DNA of 64,000 nucleotides from Flavisolibacter ginsenosidimutans (GTDB taxonomy: Bacteria; Bacteroidota; Bacteroidia; Chitinophagales; Chitinophagaceae): the NCBI RefSeq assembly GCF_007970805.1, contig NZ_CP042433.1, positions 3,348,001 through 3,412,000 of the forward strand. Reading direction: 5' to 3'. Below are positions 34,110 through 42,830 of this stretch, piece by piece (within the stretch, counting starts at the first letter, position 1; each line of letters opens with the position of its first letter). Below the pieces are notes generated by a model that did no database searches, had not been told where the DNA came from, and saw only the letters and a program-made list of their open reading frames with translations. Made by a program: the position numbers and the translations under genes.

Positions 34110-34351
34110 GAAACCCTCTGTCTCCCTAAAGGGAGGACTCGGGTGTATTAAGCTTTACACATACAGCCTTTTCTGAACGAAAAAGAACATACAAACGGAT
34201 TGCCGGTTGAATAGAATTACAAAACGTAAAAGAGTGCGACGCAACAGACGCTTAACAGTAGCACTGGCCTTTGGCTTATAAAAAAATTGTACTTAAAATC
34301 GGTGGCTAAAATAAAAACTCTTCATCCTAGTTCCCCCTTTAAGGAGGCTGA
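34110..34351. repeat. Composite intergenic element, copy 4, with G/C-rich hairpins at both ends
   Basis: The 327-bp gene-free gap between bamA and the DUF4290 gene contains a left hairpin (CCCTCTGTCTCCCTAAAGGG, 34111-34130) and a right G/C-rich edge TTCCCCCTTTAAGGAGGCTG. In between are GTAAAAGAGTGCGACGCAAC (core 34234-34245) and CTTAACAG. The bounded length of about 242 bp equals that of the 13370-13611 unit. No terminator hairpin is evident in this copy. Confidence 0.55.
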
Positions 34352-34353
34352 GC

Positions 34354-35037
34354 TTACTTGAACCGCTTTTTGTTTCCAAACTTGTTGTTGCGGTTGTCGT
34401 TGCGTTGTTGTCCGCCACCGTTGTTGCGTTGCCCAAATTTACCGCGTTGCTGCTGACGGCCATAGCCTCCGCGGTTGTCGCGGCCTTCGGGTTGCATGCG
34501 GTAAGCTTTTACGTAAGGCGTGTTGGTAAACTCAAGTTGCCCTTTTGTGATGTTGTTTAATTCGCTTTGAATGGCGTCGTCGTGCACGGTGTCTTTGTGC
34601 CAGTTGGTGTAAGCCAGCTTCATGTAATAGGCAATGGCGTTGGCAAAGCCCTGGCGTTTTTCGGGAGCTTCTTCGTTTAAGGCTTTGTCGATCACCAATT
34701 CCAGGTTTTTGCCCAGGTGCGAAAACTTGGGATAGCGCTTGGGATAAGGCAAAGGGCCGGGCTTGGCCTTGTAGGTTTCTTTTTGGGGAATGGGATAAGG
34801 TGAATCAACGTCCAACTTAAAGTCGGAAACGTAAAAAAGGTGATCCCACAATTTATGGCGAAAGTCCTCGACGTTTTTGAGATGCGGATTTAAAAAGCCC
34901 ATCAACTCAATGACGACCTGTGCCTGGCGCTGGCGGCGCTCCCGGTCTTCGATGGTTAATAAATGCTCCACCATTTTTTGAATGTGGCGGCCGTATTCCC
35001 GCATCGTCAGGTGATTTCTCGTGGTATTGTATTCCAT
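34354..35037 (-). CDS. DUF4290-family protein
   Basis: The 227-residue protein from ATG 35035-35037 starts MEYNTTRNHLTMREYGRHIQKMVEHLL, the diagnostic DUF4290 opening. The folded part is about residues 1-185 (helical, with FRHKLWDHLFYVSDFKLDVDSPYP). The tail from about 185 is rich in Arg, Gly, Gln and Asn (GGYGRQQQRGKFGQRNNGGGQQR), a low-complexity RNA-binding-like tail ending KKRFK. The family is Bacteroidota-specific with unknown function; in many genomes it sits beside murA. Confidence 0.88.
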   Translation of the reverse strand: MEYNTTRNHLTMREYGRHIQKMVEHLLTIEDRERRQRQAQVVIELMGFLNPHLKNVEDFRHKLWDHLFYVSDFKLDVDSPYPIPQKETYKAKPGPLPYPKRYPKFSHLGKNLELVIDKALNEEAPEKRQGFANAIAYYMKLAYTNWHKDTVHDDAIQSELNNITKGQLEFTNTPYVKAYRMQPEGRDNRGGYGRQQQRGKFGQRNNGGGQQRNDNRNNKFGNKKRFK

Positions 35038-35097
35038 TGAGACAAATGTAGGCAACGAGGCGGATGGTGCAAGGGTTTTATGAAATTTTGTGACGGA

Positions 35098-35177
35098 TAA
35101 TCGTTGGCCGTTGGCCGTTGATTGTTGGCCGAAGAGAGATTGAAAACGATCAATGAACAACGGTCAACAATCAATTA
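35098..35177. repeat. Word-built inverted repeat overlapping the DNA-glycosylase stop (GTTGGCCGTT type)
   Basis: GATAATCGTTGGCCGTTGGC then CGTTGATTGTTGGCC on the left opposes CAATGAACAACGGTCAACAA then TCAATTATC on the right. The TAA of the glycosylase (35175-35177) is part of the right arm. Confidence 0.75.
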
Positions 35178-35774
35178 TCCGTCGTCCTTCCACTGCCACA
35201 AATGCCGGCAAGCATACGTACGGTAAGGGCTCCATTTGGCGGCAATGGCCTGCATCTTTTGCTTAAACTCTTTTTTGTTGCTGTCGTCGAGCTTATAGAG
35301 TTTTTTCATGGCCGACTGAATGCCGTAATCGTCTACGGCAAAAACGTCTTCGCGGCCGAGTGTGAACATGAGCAGCATCTCTACCGTCCAGCGGCCTACG
35401 CCCTTGATTTGCGTGAGCAGTGCAACGATTTCTTCGTCGCTCATCTTTTTTAGTTTTTTATCATCCAGTTTGTGCTCAATGGCAAACTGTGCCACGTTTA
35501 AAACGTATTGCGTTTTGGCGTTGCTCAAGCCAATGCCGCGAAGAGTTTCGAAAGGTGTTTCAGCAATTTGCCGTGGCGTTGGTTCTTTGCCGCCGTACAA
35601 ATCTAAAAAGCGGTGAAAAATAACCTTGGCTACTTTGGTAGAAAGTTGCTGGCTCATGATGGAAGCGCACAAGCGAAGCGGAATGTTTTTGCGCGGCGTG
35701 AGTTCAACGGGATCTTGTTCGGAAAGAACCTTGCGCAGCTTGGTGTCTTTGGAAAGATGTTCAATGTAGTTCAT
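35175..35774 (-). CDS. HhH-GPD DNA-3-methyladenine glycosylase (AlkA-like)
   Basis: The 199-residue protein has the helix-hairpin-helix GPD signature: LTQIKGVGRWTVEMLLMFTLGREDVFAVDDYGI (about residues 122-155), with the catalytic Asp in AVDDYG. IMSQQLSTKVAKVIFHRFL near residue 40 is the usual AlkA/MpgII helix. No iron-sulfur cysteines at the C-terminus, so it is not MutY/Nth. It should excise alkylated bases such as 3-methyladenine. Start ATG at 35772-35774. Region 35775-35896 carries nothing recognisable. Confidence 0.93.
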   Translation of the reverse strand: MNYIEHLSKDTKLRKVLSEQDPVELTPRKNIPLRLCASIMSQQLSTKVAKVIFHRFLDLYGGKEPTPRQIAETPFETLRGIGLSNAKTQYVLNVAQFAIEHKLDDKKLKKMSDEEIVALLTQIKGVGRWTVEMLLMFTLGREDVFAVDDYGIQSAMKKLYKLDDSNKKEFKQKMQAIAAKWSPYRTYACRHLWQWKDDG

Positions 35775-35896
35775 GAATTAAACCTGTATTTGCAAGATTT
35801 GGGAAACCCGGAAAAATAAATTTATCAACCTTTCTGTTTGTAAGAAAAGTGATGCACGATGGCCCCGATGAAATGCTTCGGGCAGAAAAAGATGAA

Positions 35897-36454
35897 CTAC
35901 TTATCATAGGCAAAGTCTGCCAGTTCTGTCAGTTCTTTTTCAATTTGGCTTCTCCATGCCGCTTGCTTTGCTTCGTTTGTACCAAAATTTGTTTCTTCAT
36001 CATACATTACCCGTCTTTGGGCAAACGCCGAGATGAATTGTTTATTTAAATCGGCCCCAATGTTGACATTCTTAAGAAACTGTTTTCGGTTCTCCCGTAA
36101 AGCCTTTCGAAACTGCCGGGTATAAATTTCAGCCAAATCAAAAAGCGTTTGCTGGTACCTTAAGTTTTGCGCAATGTCTGCCGTCGTATCAATCCATGAG
36201 GCAGCCGGCATGAAATAATTGTGTACTTTTTTGTTGAAATTTTTAGTAAGAAAGCTAAAACCGTTCACTTCGTAATCAATGGTGAATTGTGCAAACGAAG
36301 GCGTGGACGCGGCACTTTTTGTTTTAATGGAAAAGTCGTCTACGGTCAATCTTTTTGCATTGCTCCAAAGCAAATAACCTTTTGGTTGCTGTGCACAAAG
36401 CGTATGCGCAAAACACACGCAAAGAAGAAACACGTAAAACTTATCCTTTAACAT
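35897..36454 (-). CDS. Secreted DUF922-like protein lacking the zinc-binding HE motif
   Basis: The 185-residue protein from ATG 36452-36454 has signal peptide MLKDKFYVFLLCVCFAHTLCAQ. The body follows the DUF922 plan: LLWSNAKRLTVDDFSIKTK, then an internal SFAQFTIDYEV block, AASWIDTTA, and the motif RYQQTLFDLAEIYTRQFRKAL. DUF922 proteins, proposed zinc proteases, normally read H-E-Q-x2-H-F-D-I at this place; here it is Y-Q-Q-T-L-F-D-L, so both metal-binding histidines are gone. It probably acts as a non-catalytic binding protein or is a relic. Function unknown. Confidence 0.7.
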   Translation of the reverse strand: MLKDKFYVFLLCVCFAHTLCAQQPKGYLLWSNAKRLTVDDFSIKTKSAASTPSFAQFTIDYEVNGFSFLTKNFNKKVHNYFMPAASWIDTTADIAQNLRYQQTLFDLAEIYTRQFRKALRENRKQFLKNVNIGADLNKQFISAFAQRRVMYDEETNFGTNEAKQAAWRSQIEKELTELADFAYDK

Positions 36455-36503
36455 ACTGTGCTTTTCTATTGTCAACAGACAATTAATGTTGTTTCATGCA
36501 TCG

Positions 36504-38015
36504 TCAACTTAAGCTCCAACTCATGCCGCCGTCTTTTTCATCTTTTAGCTGAACGCCGATTTCAGCCAACTGCTTTCTTATTTTATCGGATGTAACCCAA
36601 TCTTTTTTTGCACGGGCTTCTTTGCGCAGGGCAATCAAAACCTCCATCACGCCTTTTAATTTATCCGTCTCACCTTCGGCTTCAGTTGTCAACCCCAAAA
36701 TATCTTCCACAAAGGTTTTCATTTTGGATTGCAACAGAGCAAAGGTTTCGGCAGACAAAGCATCGGTTGAAATTTGTTTGTCTTTGATAGAGTTGATCAC
36801 CGGCACCAGCTCAAACATGTTGGCCAGCACTTTGGCCGTGTTGAAATCATCATCAATAAATTCATCAAACTCGTTTACCAGCCGCACCACTTTTTCATCC
36901 AATTCAGATGGCGGATGAGAGATGACGGATGACGGGGTGTGTGTGTTGCTGTCATCCTTGTACTGCTTCAGCCACTCGTAGGCTTCCATCAATCTTTTCA
37001 ATCCTTTCTCCGCGGCCAGCAAAGCATCGTTGCTAAAATCAAGCGTGCTGCGGTAATGCGTTTGCAAAACAAAAAAACGCACCGTCATGGGCGAATACGC
37101 CTTCTCCAATTGCGGATTGTCGCCGCTGAACAACTCCGTTAGTTTGATGACGTTGTTGTAGCTCTTGCCCATCTTGCGGCCGTTAATGGTGATCATGTTG
37201 TTGTGCATCCAGTAGCGCACCGGCGGCGTGTGGTTGCAGATGGTGCTTTGCGCAATTTCGCTTTCGTGGTGCGGAAAAAGAAGGTCCATGCCGCCGCCGT
37301 GTATGTCAAATTGCGCACCCAAATATTTCGTCGCCATCGCCGAGCACTCGATGTGCCAACCGGGGAAGCCTTCGCCCCACGGGCTTTTCCAGCGCATGAT
37401 GTGTTCGGGCGGCGCGGCTTTCCATAAAGCAAAATCGGCGCGGTCGTGTTTTTCTTCCTGACCTTCTAACGTTCTTGTTGTTTCCAGCAAATCATCCAGC
37501 ACACGGCCGCTTAATTTTCCATACTCGTGACCTGCCGCATATTTTTTTACGTCGAAATAGACGCTGCCGTTCACTTCGTAGGCATAACCGGCTTTGATGA
37601 TTTCTTCAATCATTCCTATCTGTTCAACAATATGCCCGGTGGCAGTCGGTTCAATGGTCGGATCGAGGTTGTTGAACTTGTGCATGGCCCAATGATAGAG
37701 GTTGGTGTATTTCTGTACCAACTCCATTGGCTCCAATCTTTCTATTTGTGCTTTTTTGGAAATTTTGTCTTCGGCTTCCCGGCCTTCTTCTTCAAAATGC
37801 CCGGCATCGGTAATGTTGCGCACGTACCGCACCTTGTAACCCAAATGCAAGAAGTAACGGTAAACCACGTCGAACGTGATGTAGGGCCTTGCATGACCAA
37901 GATGACTTTCGCCGCTAACCGTTGGGCCGCACACGTACATGCCTACGTGGCCCGGCGTGAGGGGTTCAAAAACTTCTTTCTCCCGTGTATAAGAATTGTA
38001 AACGCGTAAACTCAT
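36504..38015 (-). CDS. cysS: Cysteinyl-tRNA synthetase
   Basis: The 503-residue class I enzyme has [18 protein letters not shown] (residues 29-46; HIGH-equivalent HLGH and the zinc-ligand Cys29), WHIECSAMA and [19 protein letters not shown] (about 215-260, remaining zinc ligands), and KMGKSYNN (about 281-288), the KMSKS loop with Gly for Ser, frequent in CysRS of Bacteroidota. The anticodon-binding helical region follows. It charges tRNA-Cys. Start ATG at 38013-38015. A string [17 protein letters not shown] near residue 355 is a low-complexity linker. Confidence 0.97.
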   Translation of the reverse strand: MSLRVYNSYTREKEVFEPLTPGHVGMYVCGPTVSGESHLGHARPYITFDVVYRYFLHLGYKVRYVRNITDAGHFEEEGREAEDKISKKAQIERLEPMELVQKYTNLYHWAMHKFNNLDPTIEPTATGHIVEQIGMIEEIIKAGYAYEVNGSVYFDVKKYAAGHEYGKLSGRVLDDLLETTRTLEGQEEKHDRADFALWKAAPPEHIMRWKSPWGEGFPGWHIECSAMATKYLGAQFDIHGGGMDLLFPHHESEIAQSTICNHTPPVRYWMHNNMITINGRKMGKSYNNVIKLTELFSGDNPQLEKAYSPMTVRFFVLQTHYRSTLDFSNDALLAAEKGLKRLMEAYEWLKQYKDDSNTHTPSSVISHPPSELDEKVVRLVNEFDEFIDDDFNTAKVLANMFELVPVINSIKDKQISTDALSAETFALLQSKMKTFVEDILGLTTEAEGETDKLKGVMEVLIALRKEARAKKDWVTSDKIRKQLAEIGVQLKDEKDGGMSWSLS

Positions 38016-38125
38016 ATGAATTTTGATAACTGCACGTAAAAATTAAGGCAAGCAAAGAAACAAAGATCAGCAACAACAGCAGAAAAGAAGACGAGGAGCG
38101 TTCATGATGCGCCAAAGATAGGGGC

Positions 38126-39244
38126 TTATTTTTTCAGCCGCACATCGGTTACCAGCATGTAATGATCGGAAAGCATACGCACAATCCGGTTGAATTGTTT
38201 GATCTCGAAATCTTTTGTGGCGAACAGGTAATCAATGCGCAGCGTTGGCGAAATATCAACGTAGGTGCGGCCCACGCCAAAACCTTTCTCCAAAAAAATG
38301 TCCTGAAACTTATCGTTCTTGATGGTGGCGTAAGCGTAGGAATTGGGCACGTCGTTAAAATCGCCGGTAAGAATGGTTGGATAAGGATCGTTGGAAAGCA
38401 TTTCGCTGATGATGCCCGCTTGTTCTTTGCGCACCACCATGGCGCGGCGCACCTTGCCAAAGATGCCGCGGGAACTGCGAAGCGGATTTGTTTGGCCTTC
38501 CTTTATTTCTTCAATGTTGTCGAAGTCTTCTTTTTTGAAAGCCAGCGATTGCAGGTGCGTGGTATAAACGCGAAAGGTATCGTTGTTGTGAACGATATCC
38601 GCATGAAGCAGGGTTTCGGGATAAGCAGCGTGCGGAAAATTAACCTTGCCGCTGTCAATGATGGGCAGCCTCGAAAAAATGGCGTTACCAAACCATTGCT
38701 TGTTGCCGTCGTTGCGCCAGGCAAAATAGTAATGGGGATAGCCAAGCTCTTTTATTATATATGCCAGGTTGTTGTAGTAAGCCGTATCGGTAGAGGTGAA
38801 AAACTCCTGAAAGCAAAGAACGTCGGCGTTCTGTTCTTTGATCTGGTCCATCATCTTCAACCTGATTTGGCTGCCCCGGTTGTTGTTACGGTGTTGCTCA
38901 ATGAAGCGGGCCACGTTCCAGTGGGCAATGCGAACGGTGTCTTTGTCCTTTTGATAATTGAATTTTTGCGTGGTATTGAAGGCAAAAAACAGGGCAATAC
39001 TTTTGTAGCCGACAAGTAGCGGAAGCAGCGAAAGCAAAACAAAACGCGGCTTAAACACCAGCCAGAAAAAAATAAAGGCAACAAGTGTGATGGCGATAAG
39101 AACAAAGCCCAATCCCAAGAGCGAAATGGCCCACCATCTCGCGGGGTCCAGCTCGGGTGCAAGGCAAGCCAATAAAAACACCACGGAAACAGTGATGTTG
39201 AGCGCAAGAAAAACACCCTTTGTAATGCGGCGGTAGGTGGCCAT
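38126..39244 (-). CDS. Membrane-anchored endonuclease/exonuclease/phosphatase (EEP) family protein
   Basis: The 372-residue protein from ATG 39242-39244 has two to three N-terminal transmembrane helices (residues 10-95) and an EEP catalytic domain (105-372). Active-site marks are IAHWNVARF, VLCFQEFFTS (catalytic Glu), VYTTHLQSL, TGDFNDVPNSYAY (Asp/Asn pair), RIDYLFAT and LSDHYMLVTDVRL (final Asp-His). The EEP domain would face the periplasm if the helices are N-in. Substrate may be nucleic acid, phosphoinositide-like lipid or a phosphodiester; not decidable here. Confidence 0.9.
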   Translation of the reverse strand: MATYRRITKGVFLALNITVSVVFLLACLAPELDPARWWAISLLGLGFVLIAITLVAFIFFWLVFKPRFVLLSLLPLLVGYKSIALFFAFNTTQKFNYQKDKDTVRIAHWNVARFIEQHRNNNRGSQIRLKMMDQIKEQNADVLCFQEFFTSTDTAYYNNLAYIIKELGYPHYYFAWRNDGNKQWFGNAIFSRLPIIDSGKVNFPHAAYPETLLHADIVHNNDTFRVYTTHLQSLAFKKEDFDNIEEIKEGQTNPLRSSRGIFGKVRRAMVVRKEQAGIISEMLSNDPYPTILTGDFNDVPNSYAYATIKNDKFQDIFLEKGFGVGRTYVDISPTLRIDYLFATKDFEIKQFNRIVRMLSDHYMLVTDVRLKK

Positions 39245-39336
39245 TGCTGCAAGATAAAAATTGAAAGCTGAACGTTCAAACCCCGTTAATCGTTTTGCTC
39301 GTTGTGATACACATCGTTGTGCACACAGGCTTGTAC

Positions 39337-39369
39337 AAAAAAGCCGCGGAACACTCCAGCGGCTTTTTT
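39337..39369. terminator. Intrinsic terminator of the rhomboid gene pair
   Basis: AAAAAAGCCGC (39337-39347) pairs exactly with GCGGCTTTTTT (39359-39369) around an 11-nt loop. It lies 21 bp past the stop of the minus-strand rhomboid gene. Confidence 0.9.
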
Positions 39370-39390
39370 GCAATCATGAAAAAATCGTGT

Positions 39391-40326
39391 TTAAAGAAGG
39401 TCTTCCTGGCTGGCCCTTTTCAACATTTCTTTTTCGTCGTCGCTCAGCGAATTATATCCCTTCTGCGAAATCTTGTCCAGAATTTCATCAATGCGTTGCT
39501 GTGTAACAAGGTTTGCTTTTTTGTAGGGCTGCACCTTGCTGTTGTAGTAAAGCGTCGTTTTCGGAGAAGTTCCTTTACTGGGTTTATCGGGGTTAAACAA
39601 GTTGTTCACCCAATCAAAGAAACTGTTCATCCATCCCCCCCAGTTGTGGCCGCGCTGCAGAGCCATCACAAAAGCATAACCCATGGCCGCGCCACCCAAA
39701 TGCGCAATGTGACCGCCTGCGTTGCCAAAAGGAATGCCGGCCAGATCAACAAGAAGATAAATAAGCGTAATGACCCAAAGCGGAATGCCGCCGTTGAGCA
39801 TGGGAAAAATGCGATAGCCCGGCGCCAACACGGTAGTGCCAATGGCAATGGCCATTACTGCTGCCGATGCGCCAAAGGCTTCCGACACGGGCAGCGACGG
39901 CTTCAAGGCTGGAATGAAATTGAAAGCCAAAACGTAGAGGGCCGCGCCAGCCAGTCCGCCGTAGATGTAAAGCGGAACAAGGTTTTTGTTGCCGGTTAAA
40001 TCCTGAAGAATGTAGCCAAAGGCCCAAAGCCAAAGCATGTTGCCCACGATGTGCCAGATGCTTACCGTGTCGTGTACAAACATGTGCGTGAGCAGAGTCC
40101 AGGGGCGGGTAACGAAAGTATCCACGTCGGCGGGCAGCGTAAACCACCGGAAAATTTGCTCGTGAAAAAGTCCCACGCCCTGCGTATTAAAACTGAAATA
40201 ATAAACAACTTTGATGAAAGCGAGAATGGCAAAAATGCTCAGGTTTATGGTCAGCAACAGGGTCAGGCTATTGCCGTCCTGACCTATGGAGAGTTTGGAT
40301 TGATTGCGTTGTTGGTAATAACTCAT
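39391..40326 (-). CDS. Rhomboid-family intramembrane protease with GASA active-site variant
   Basis: The 311-residue protein has six or seven transmembrane helices. HDTVSIWHIVGNMLWLWAFG (the H-x-x-x-N oxyanion/hydrophobic loop), EAFGASAAVMAIAIG (nucleophile Ser in G-A-S-A rather than G-A-S-G) and GGHIAHLGGAAMGYAF (catalytic His) are present. A cytosolic C-terminal extension of about 75 residues (from PDKPSKG) ends KGYNSLSDDEKEMLKRASQEDLL, a small helical motif found in many Bacteroidota rhomboids. It cleaves membrane proteins; substrate unknown. A second rhomboid gene lies 32 bp upstream. Confidence 0.92.
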   Translation of the reverse strand: MSYYQQRNQSKLSIGQDGNSLTLLLTINLSIFAILAFIKVVYYFSFNTQGVGLFHEQIFRWFTLPADVDTFVTRPWTLLTHMFVHDTVSIWHIVGNMLWLWAFGYILQDLTGNKNLVPLYIYGGLAGAALYVLAFNFIPALKPSLPVSEAFGASAAVMAIAIGTTVLAPGYRIFPMLNGGIPLWVITLIYLLVDLAGIPFGNAGGHIAHLGGAAMGYAFVMALQRGHNWGGWMNSFFDWVNNLFNPDKPSKGTSPKTTLYYNSKVQPYKKANLVTQQRIDEILDKISQKGYNSLSDDEKEMLKRASQEDLL

Positions 40327-40358
40327 ACAAATATCATTTCAGCAATTTATCTGCCACA

Positions 40359-41063
40359 TTAATAAAACCGGCGGCGGTCGGTTTTGTTCCAAAGCAACAC
40401 CAGAATGATACCCGTTACGGCACCGCCAAGATGCGCAAAATGCGCAACGTTATCGCCTGCAGAATTTTTGATACCGAGCCAGAGTTCAAGTCCGGCATAA
40501 ATAAGAACGAACCATTTTGCTTTAAGGGGTAAGAGAAAGTAAACATAGATCATGGTGTTTGGAAAAAGATAGCCAAAAGCCGCCAAACAACCAAATACCG
40601 CTCCCGATGCGCCCAACGTAGCCGTGTTCACCCGAAACTCGGGCGATTCAAGGTACAGCGCCTGTTGATCTGCCGGGAGCGAACGAAAAACCTTCATCAC
40701 AGGTTCCATCTCAAAATAGAGAACGCCAAGGTGCAAAAGCGCTGCACCCAAGCCGCAAGCCATGTAAAAAATTAAAAACCGCTTCGCTCCCCAACTGTTC
40801 TCCAGCTCGCGGCCAAACATCCACAGGGCAAACATGTTGAAGAAAATATGGTCGAAGCCGCCGTGCATGAACAGGTGCGTGATGAGCTGATGCGGCTTAA
40901 AAAATACCGAATGCACGTCGTGCAGCGCAAAAAGGTTATCCAGGTCAACCGTTTTGCTGTTTTGAAAAGTTAGCTGGGCCAAAAACACCAGCACGTTAAT
41001 GATGATCAGGTTTTTAACAACGGGCGGAAAAGGATTGGGTCTGTAGTATCTGAATTCGCTCAT
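40359..41063 (-). CDS. Rhomboid-family intramembrane serine protease
   Basis: The 234-residue six-helix protein carries MHGGFDHIFFNMFALWMFG (H-x3-N-M), ATLGASGAVFGCLAAFGYLFPN with the nucleophile Ser in G-A-S-G, and NVAHFAHLGGAVTGIIL with the catalytic His. All motifs of an active rhomboid are intact. It lies 1 bp past the rlmD start... direction: downstream of rlmD, whose stop is at 41065, so rlmD, this gene and the 39391 rhomboid form one likely minus-strand operon. Inner membrane. Confidence 0.94.
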   Translation of the reverse strand: MSEFRYYRPNPFPPVVKNLIIINVLVFLAQLTFQNSKTVDLDNLFALHDVHSVFFKPHQLITHLFMHGGFDHIFFNMFALWMFGRELENSWGAKRFLIFYMACGLGAALLHLGVLYFEMEPVMKVFRSLPADQQALYLESPEFRVNTATLGASGAVFGCLAAFGYLFPNTMIYVYFLLPLKAKWFVLIYAGLELWLGIKNSAGDNVAHFAHLGGAVTGIILVLLWNKTDRRRFY

Positions 41064-41064
41064 C

Positions 41065-42675
41065 TTATCTTCTTTTTAGCTGAACAACGTTTTCAATGTG
41101 GTGCGTGTGCGGAAACATGTCAACGGGCTGCACTTTTGTTACCGCGTATTTTGCGTCTAACAGCGAAAGGTCTCTTGCCTGCGTAGCCGGGTTACAACTC
41201 ACGTACACCACAGTTGGCGCTTCCATGTCTAAAATTTTCTCTACCAGTTTTGTGTGCATCCCGGCTCGCGGCGGATCGGTGATGATGACGTCGGGCTTTC
41301 CGTGCGCCGCGAAAAAATCATCGTTGCAGACTTCAATCACATCGCCGGTAAAAAATTGCGCATGGCCAATACCGTTGAGCAAAGCATTTTCTTTTGCGTC
41401 CTGCACAGCCGCGTCAATGGCTTCCACACCGATAATTTTTTTGGCGCCGCGGCTGCAAAAAATACCAATGCTGCCCGTGCCGCAATACAAATCATACAGG
41501 GTTTGCGAACCGTTCAACTCCGCAAAATGGCGGGTGATTTGGTAGAGTTTCTCTCCTTGCTTTGTGTTGGTTTGAAAGAAAGACTTCGGCCCGATTTTAA
41601 ACCGGAAATCTTCAAGCTTTTCCTCCACGAAGCCTTTGCCTTTGTACACAACCGGCTCCTGGTCGTAAAGCGAATCGTTCCATTTCAGATTAACCGTGTA
41701 CAAGAGCGTGGTAATGTCCGGAAAGTTTTTCTCAACGAAAGAAAGAATTTCCTGCCGGCCTTTTTTGTCGTCTTCGCCAAACACAACGTTCACCATTACC
41801 TCGCCGGTGGTGCAGATGCGGAATTGCAAATTGCGCAACAAGCCTTTGTGTTCGCGAAAATCATAAAAGCTGTAGCCCTTTTGGAAAGCAAAGTCCCGCA
41901 GTGCATTGCGAAGCGCATTTTGCGGCTCGGCCTGCAGCCAGCACTTTTCAATTTGCACCACTTTGTCAAAAAAGCCTTTGGCATGAAAGCCCAGTGCACC
42001 CGCTACCCCACCCGCCCCTGAAGCGGTCGGGGGTGCCAACGCACTGACCTCGCTTTCCGACGATTTTGCTCCATTGGCAGTGTTTTCGACAAGCGAGGGC
42101 TGCGCGGCCGGCAAGCCTTCTTTAGGAGGTTGGGGGGTAAATTCTTTTGTGCTAAAGGTGAACTCTAATTTGTTGCGATAGAATTTATCTTCCTGAGCTC
42201 CAACTATCGGTAAAAATTCCGGCAATTGTATTTTGCCAATGCGACTGAGATTGTCTTTTACCTGCTGGTGCTTGTACTGGAGTTGTTTCTCGTAGGGCAA
42301 CATTTGCCACTGGCAACCGCCGCACACGCCAAAGTGCCGACAAAAAGGCTCGGCTCTTTCTTTTGAATAGACGTGAAATTTTAAGGGCTGTCCTTCGGCC
42401 CAATCCTTTTTATTCTTGCCCAACCGAAGGTCCACTACGTCGCCGGGCACAGCGCCTTCAATAAAAATCACTTTGCCGTCGCGGCGGGCCAGGGACTTGC
42501 CCTCGGCCGCGTAAGCCTCTACCAAAACCTGTTCTAAAACCGTATCTTTTTTCTTCTTTTTCACAGGCGGTAAAAATACAGCCGAATCAACTGCTGCCTC
42601 TTTCAAAAAAGAAAGAGCAGCGGTTTTAACAACTGCTTCGGTATCGTGGTCCGTTGGTTGTTGGCCGATGTTCAT
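41065..42675 (-). CDS. rlmD: 23S rRNA (uracil-5-)-methyltransferase RlmD (RumA), with internal repeat-encoded insertion
   Basis: The 536-residue protein has a TRAM domain (about 45-105), an iron-sulfur cysteine set (FCRHFGVCGGCQW, residues 111-123, plus IEKCW near 246), a SAM site LYCGTGSIGIF and the catalytic Cys in YVSCNPATQARDL near the C-terminus. It methylates a uridine of 23S rRNA. Residues 180-226 (QPPKEGLPA to TASGAGGV) have no counterpart in the family and are encoded by a palindrome-rich element. The first codons overlap one arm of a second inverted repeat. Its length is about 70 residues above the usual 460-470. Confidence 0.92.
   Translation of the reverse strand: MNIGQQPTDHDTEAVVKTAALSFLKEAAVDSAVFLPPVKKKKKDTVLEQVLVEAYAAEGKSLARRDGKVIFIEGAVPGDVVDLRLGKNKKDWAEGQPLKFHVYSKERAEPFCRHFGVCGGCQWQMLPYEKQLQYKHQQVKDNLSRIGKIQLPEFLPIVGAQEDKFYRNKLEFTFSTKEFTPQPPKEGLPAAQPSLVENTANGAKSSESEVSALAPPTASGAGGVAGALGFHAKGFFDKVVQIEKCWLQAEPQNALRNALRDFAFQKGYSFYDFREHKGLLRNLQFRICTTGEVMVNVVFGEDDKKGRQEILSFVEKNFPDITTLLYTVNLKWNDSLYDQEPVVYKGKGFVEEKLEDFRFKIGPKSFFQTNTKQGEKLYQITRHFAELNGSQTLYDLYCGTGSIGIFCSRGAKKIIGVEAIDAAVQDAKENALLNGIGHAQFFTGDVIEVCNDDFFAAHGKPDVIITDPPRAGMHTKLVEKILDMEAPTVVYVSCNPATQARDLSLLDAKYAVTKVQPVDMFPHTHHIENVVQLKRR
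41998..42138. repeat. In-frame palindrome-rich element inside rlmD
   Basis: On the plus strand the element has G/C-rich ends (CCCCACCCGCCCCTGAAGCG and TTCTTTAGGAGGTTGGGGGG) like the intergenic hairpins. CCTCGCTT (42048-42055) and AAGCGAGG (42091-42098) form an internal inverted repeat. It is a multiple of three long (141 bp) and has no stop in the rlmD frame. The encoded protein segment is low-complexity and lies between two conserved strands. Confidence 0.65.
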
Positions 42676-42724
42676 AGAGAGCGTTCACTATCAAGCTGCC
42701 TGCGAGCAACGACCAACGGACAAC
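42651..42724. repeat. Word-built inverted repeat overlapping the rlmD start (CCGTTGGTTGTTGG type)
   Basis: GGTCCGTTGGTTGTTGGCCG (42654-42673) is imperfectly complementary to GCGAGCAACGACCAACGGAC (42701-42720). The left arm covers codons 1-8 of rlmD, so part of the encoded N-terminus (MNIGQQPTD) derives from repeat words. Confidence 0.7.
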
Positions 42725-42802
42725 CCTTCTCTCTCACCGATGGAACGACCGGGTTTAACAATTAACCCTGCTTAACGGCACATGCCTTACGGCCGTAAAC
42801 CT

Positions 42803-42810
42803 TAAATTTG
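42803..42810 (+). promoter_or_regulatory. Putative -7 box for the 42831 gene
   Basis: TAAATTTG matches TAnnTTTG and lies 20 nt before the ATG. A clear -33 TTTG at the right spacing was not found, so confidence is limited. Confidence 0.4.
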
Positions 42811-42830
42811 CAAGCAAATCCAAACAGCGT

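Noticed and set aside
38162..39019. Long plus-strand reading frame (285 codons) antisense to the EEP membrane protein gene
   Set aside because: It is a mirror of a well-supported gene with catalytic motifs on the other strand; its own translation has no domain, signal or plausible composition.
41254..42021. Plus-strand frame of 255 codons antisense to rlmD
   Set aside because: The minus strand encodes intact RlmD motifs here; the antisense frame arises from codon bias.
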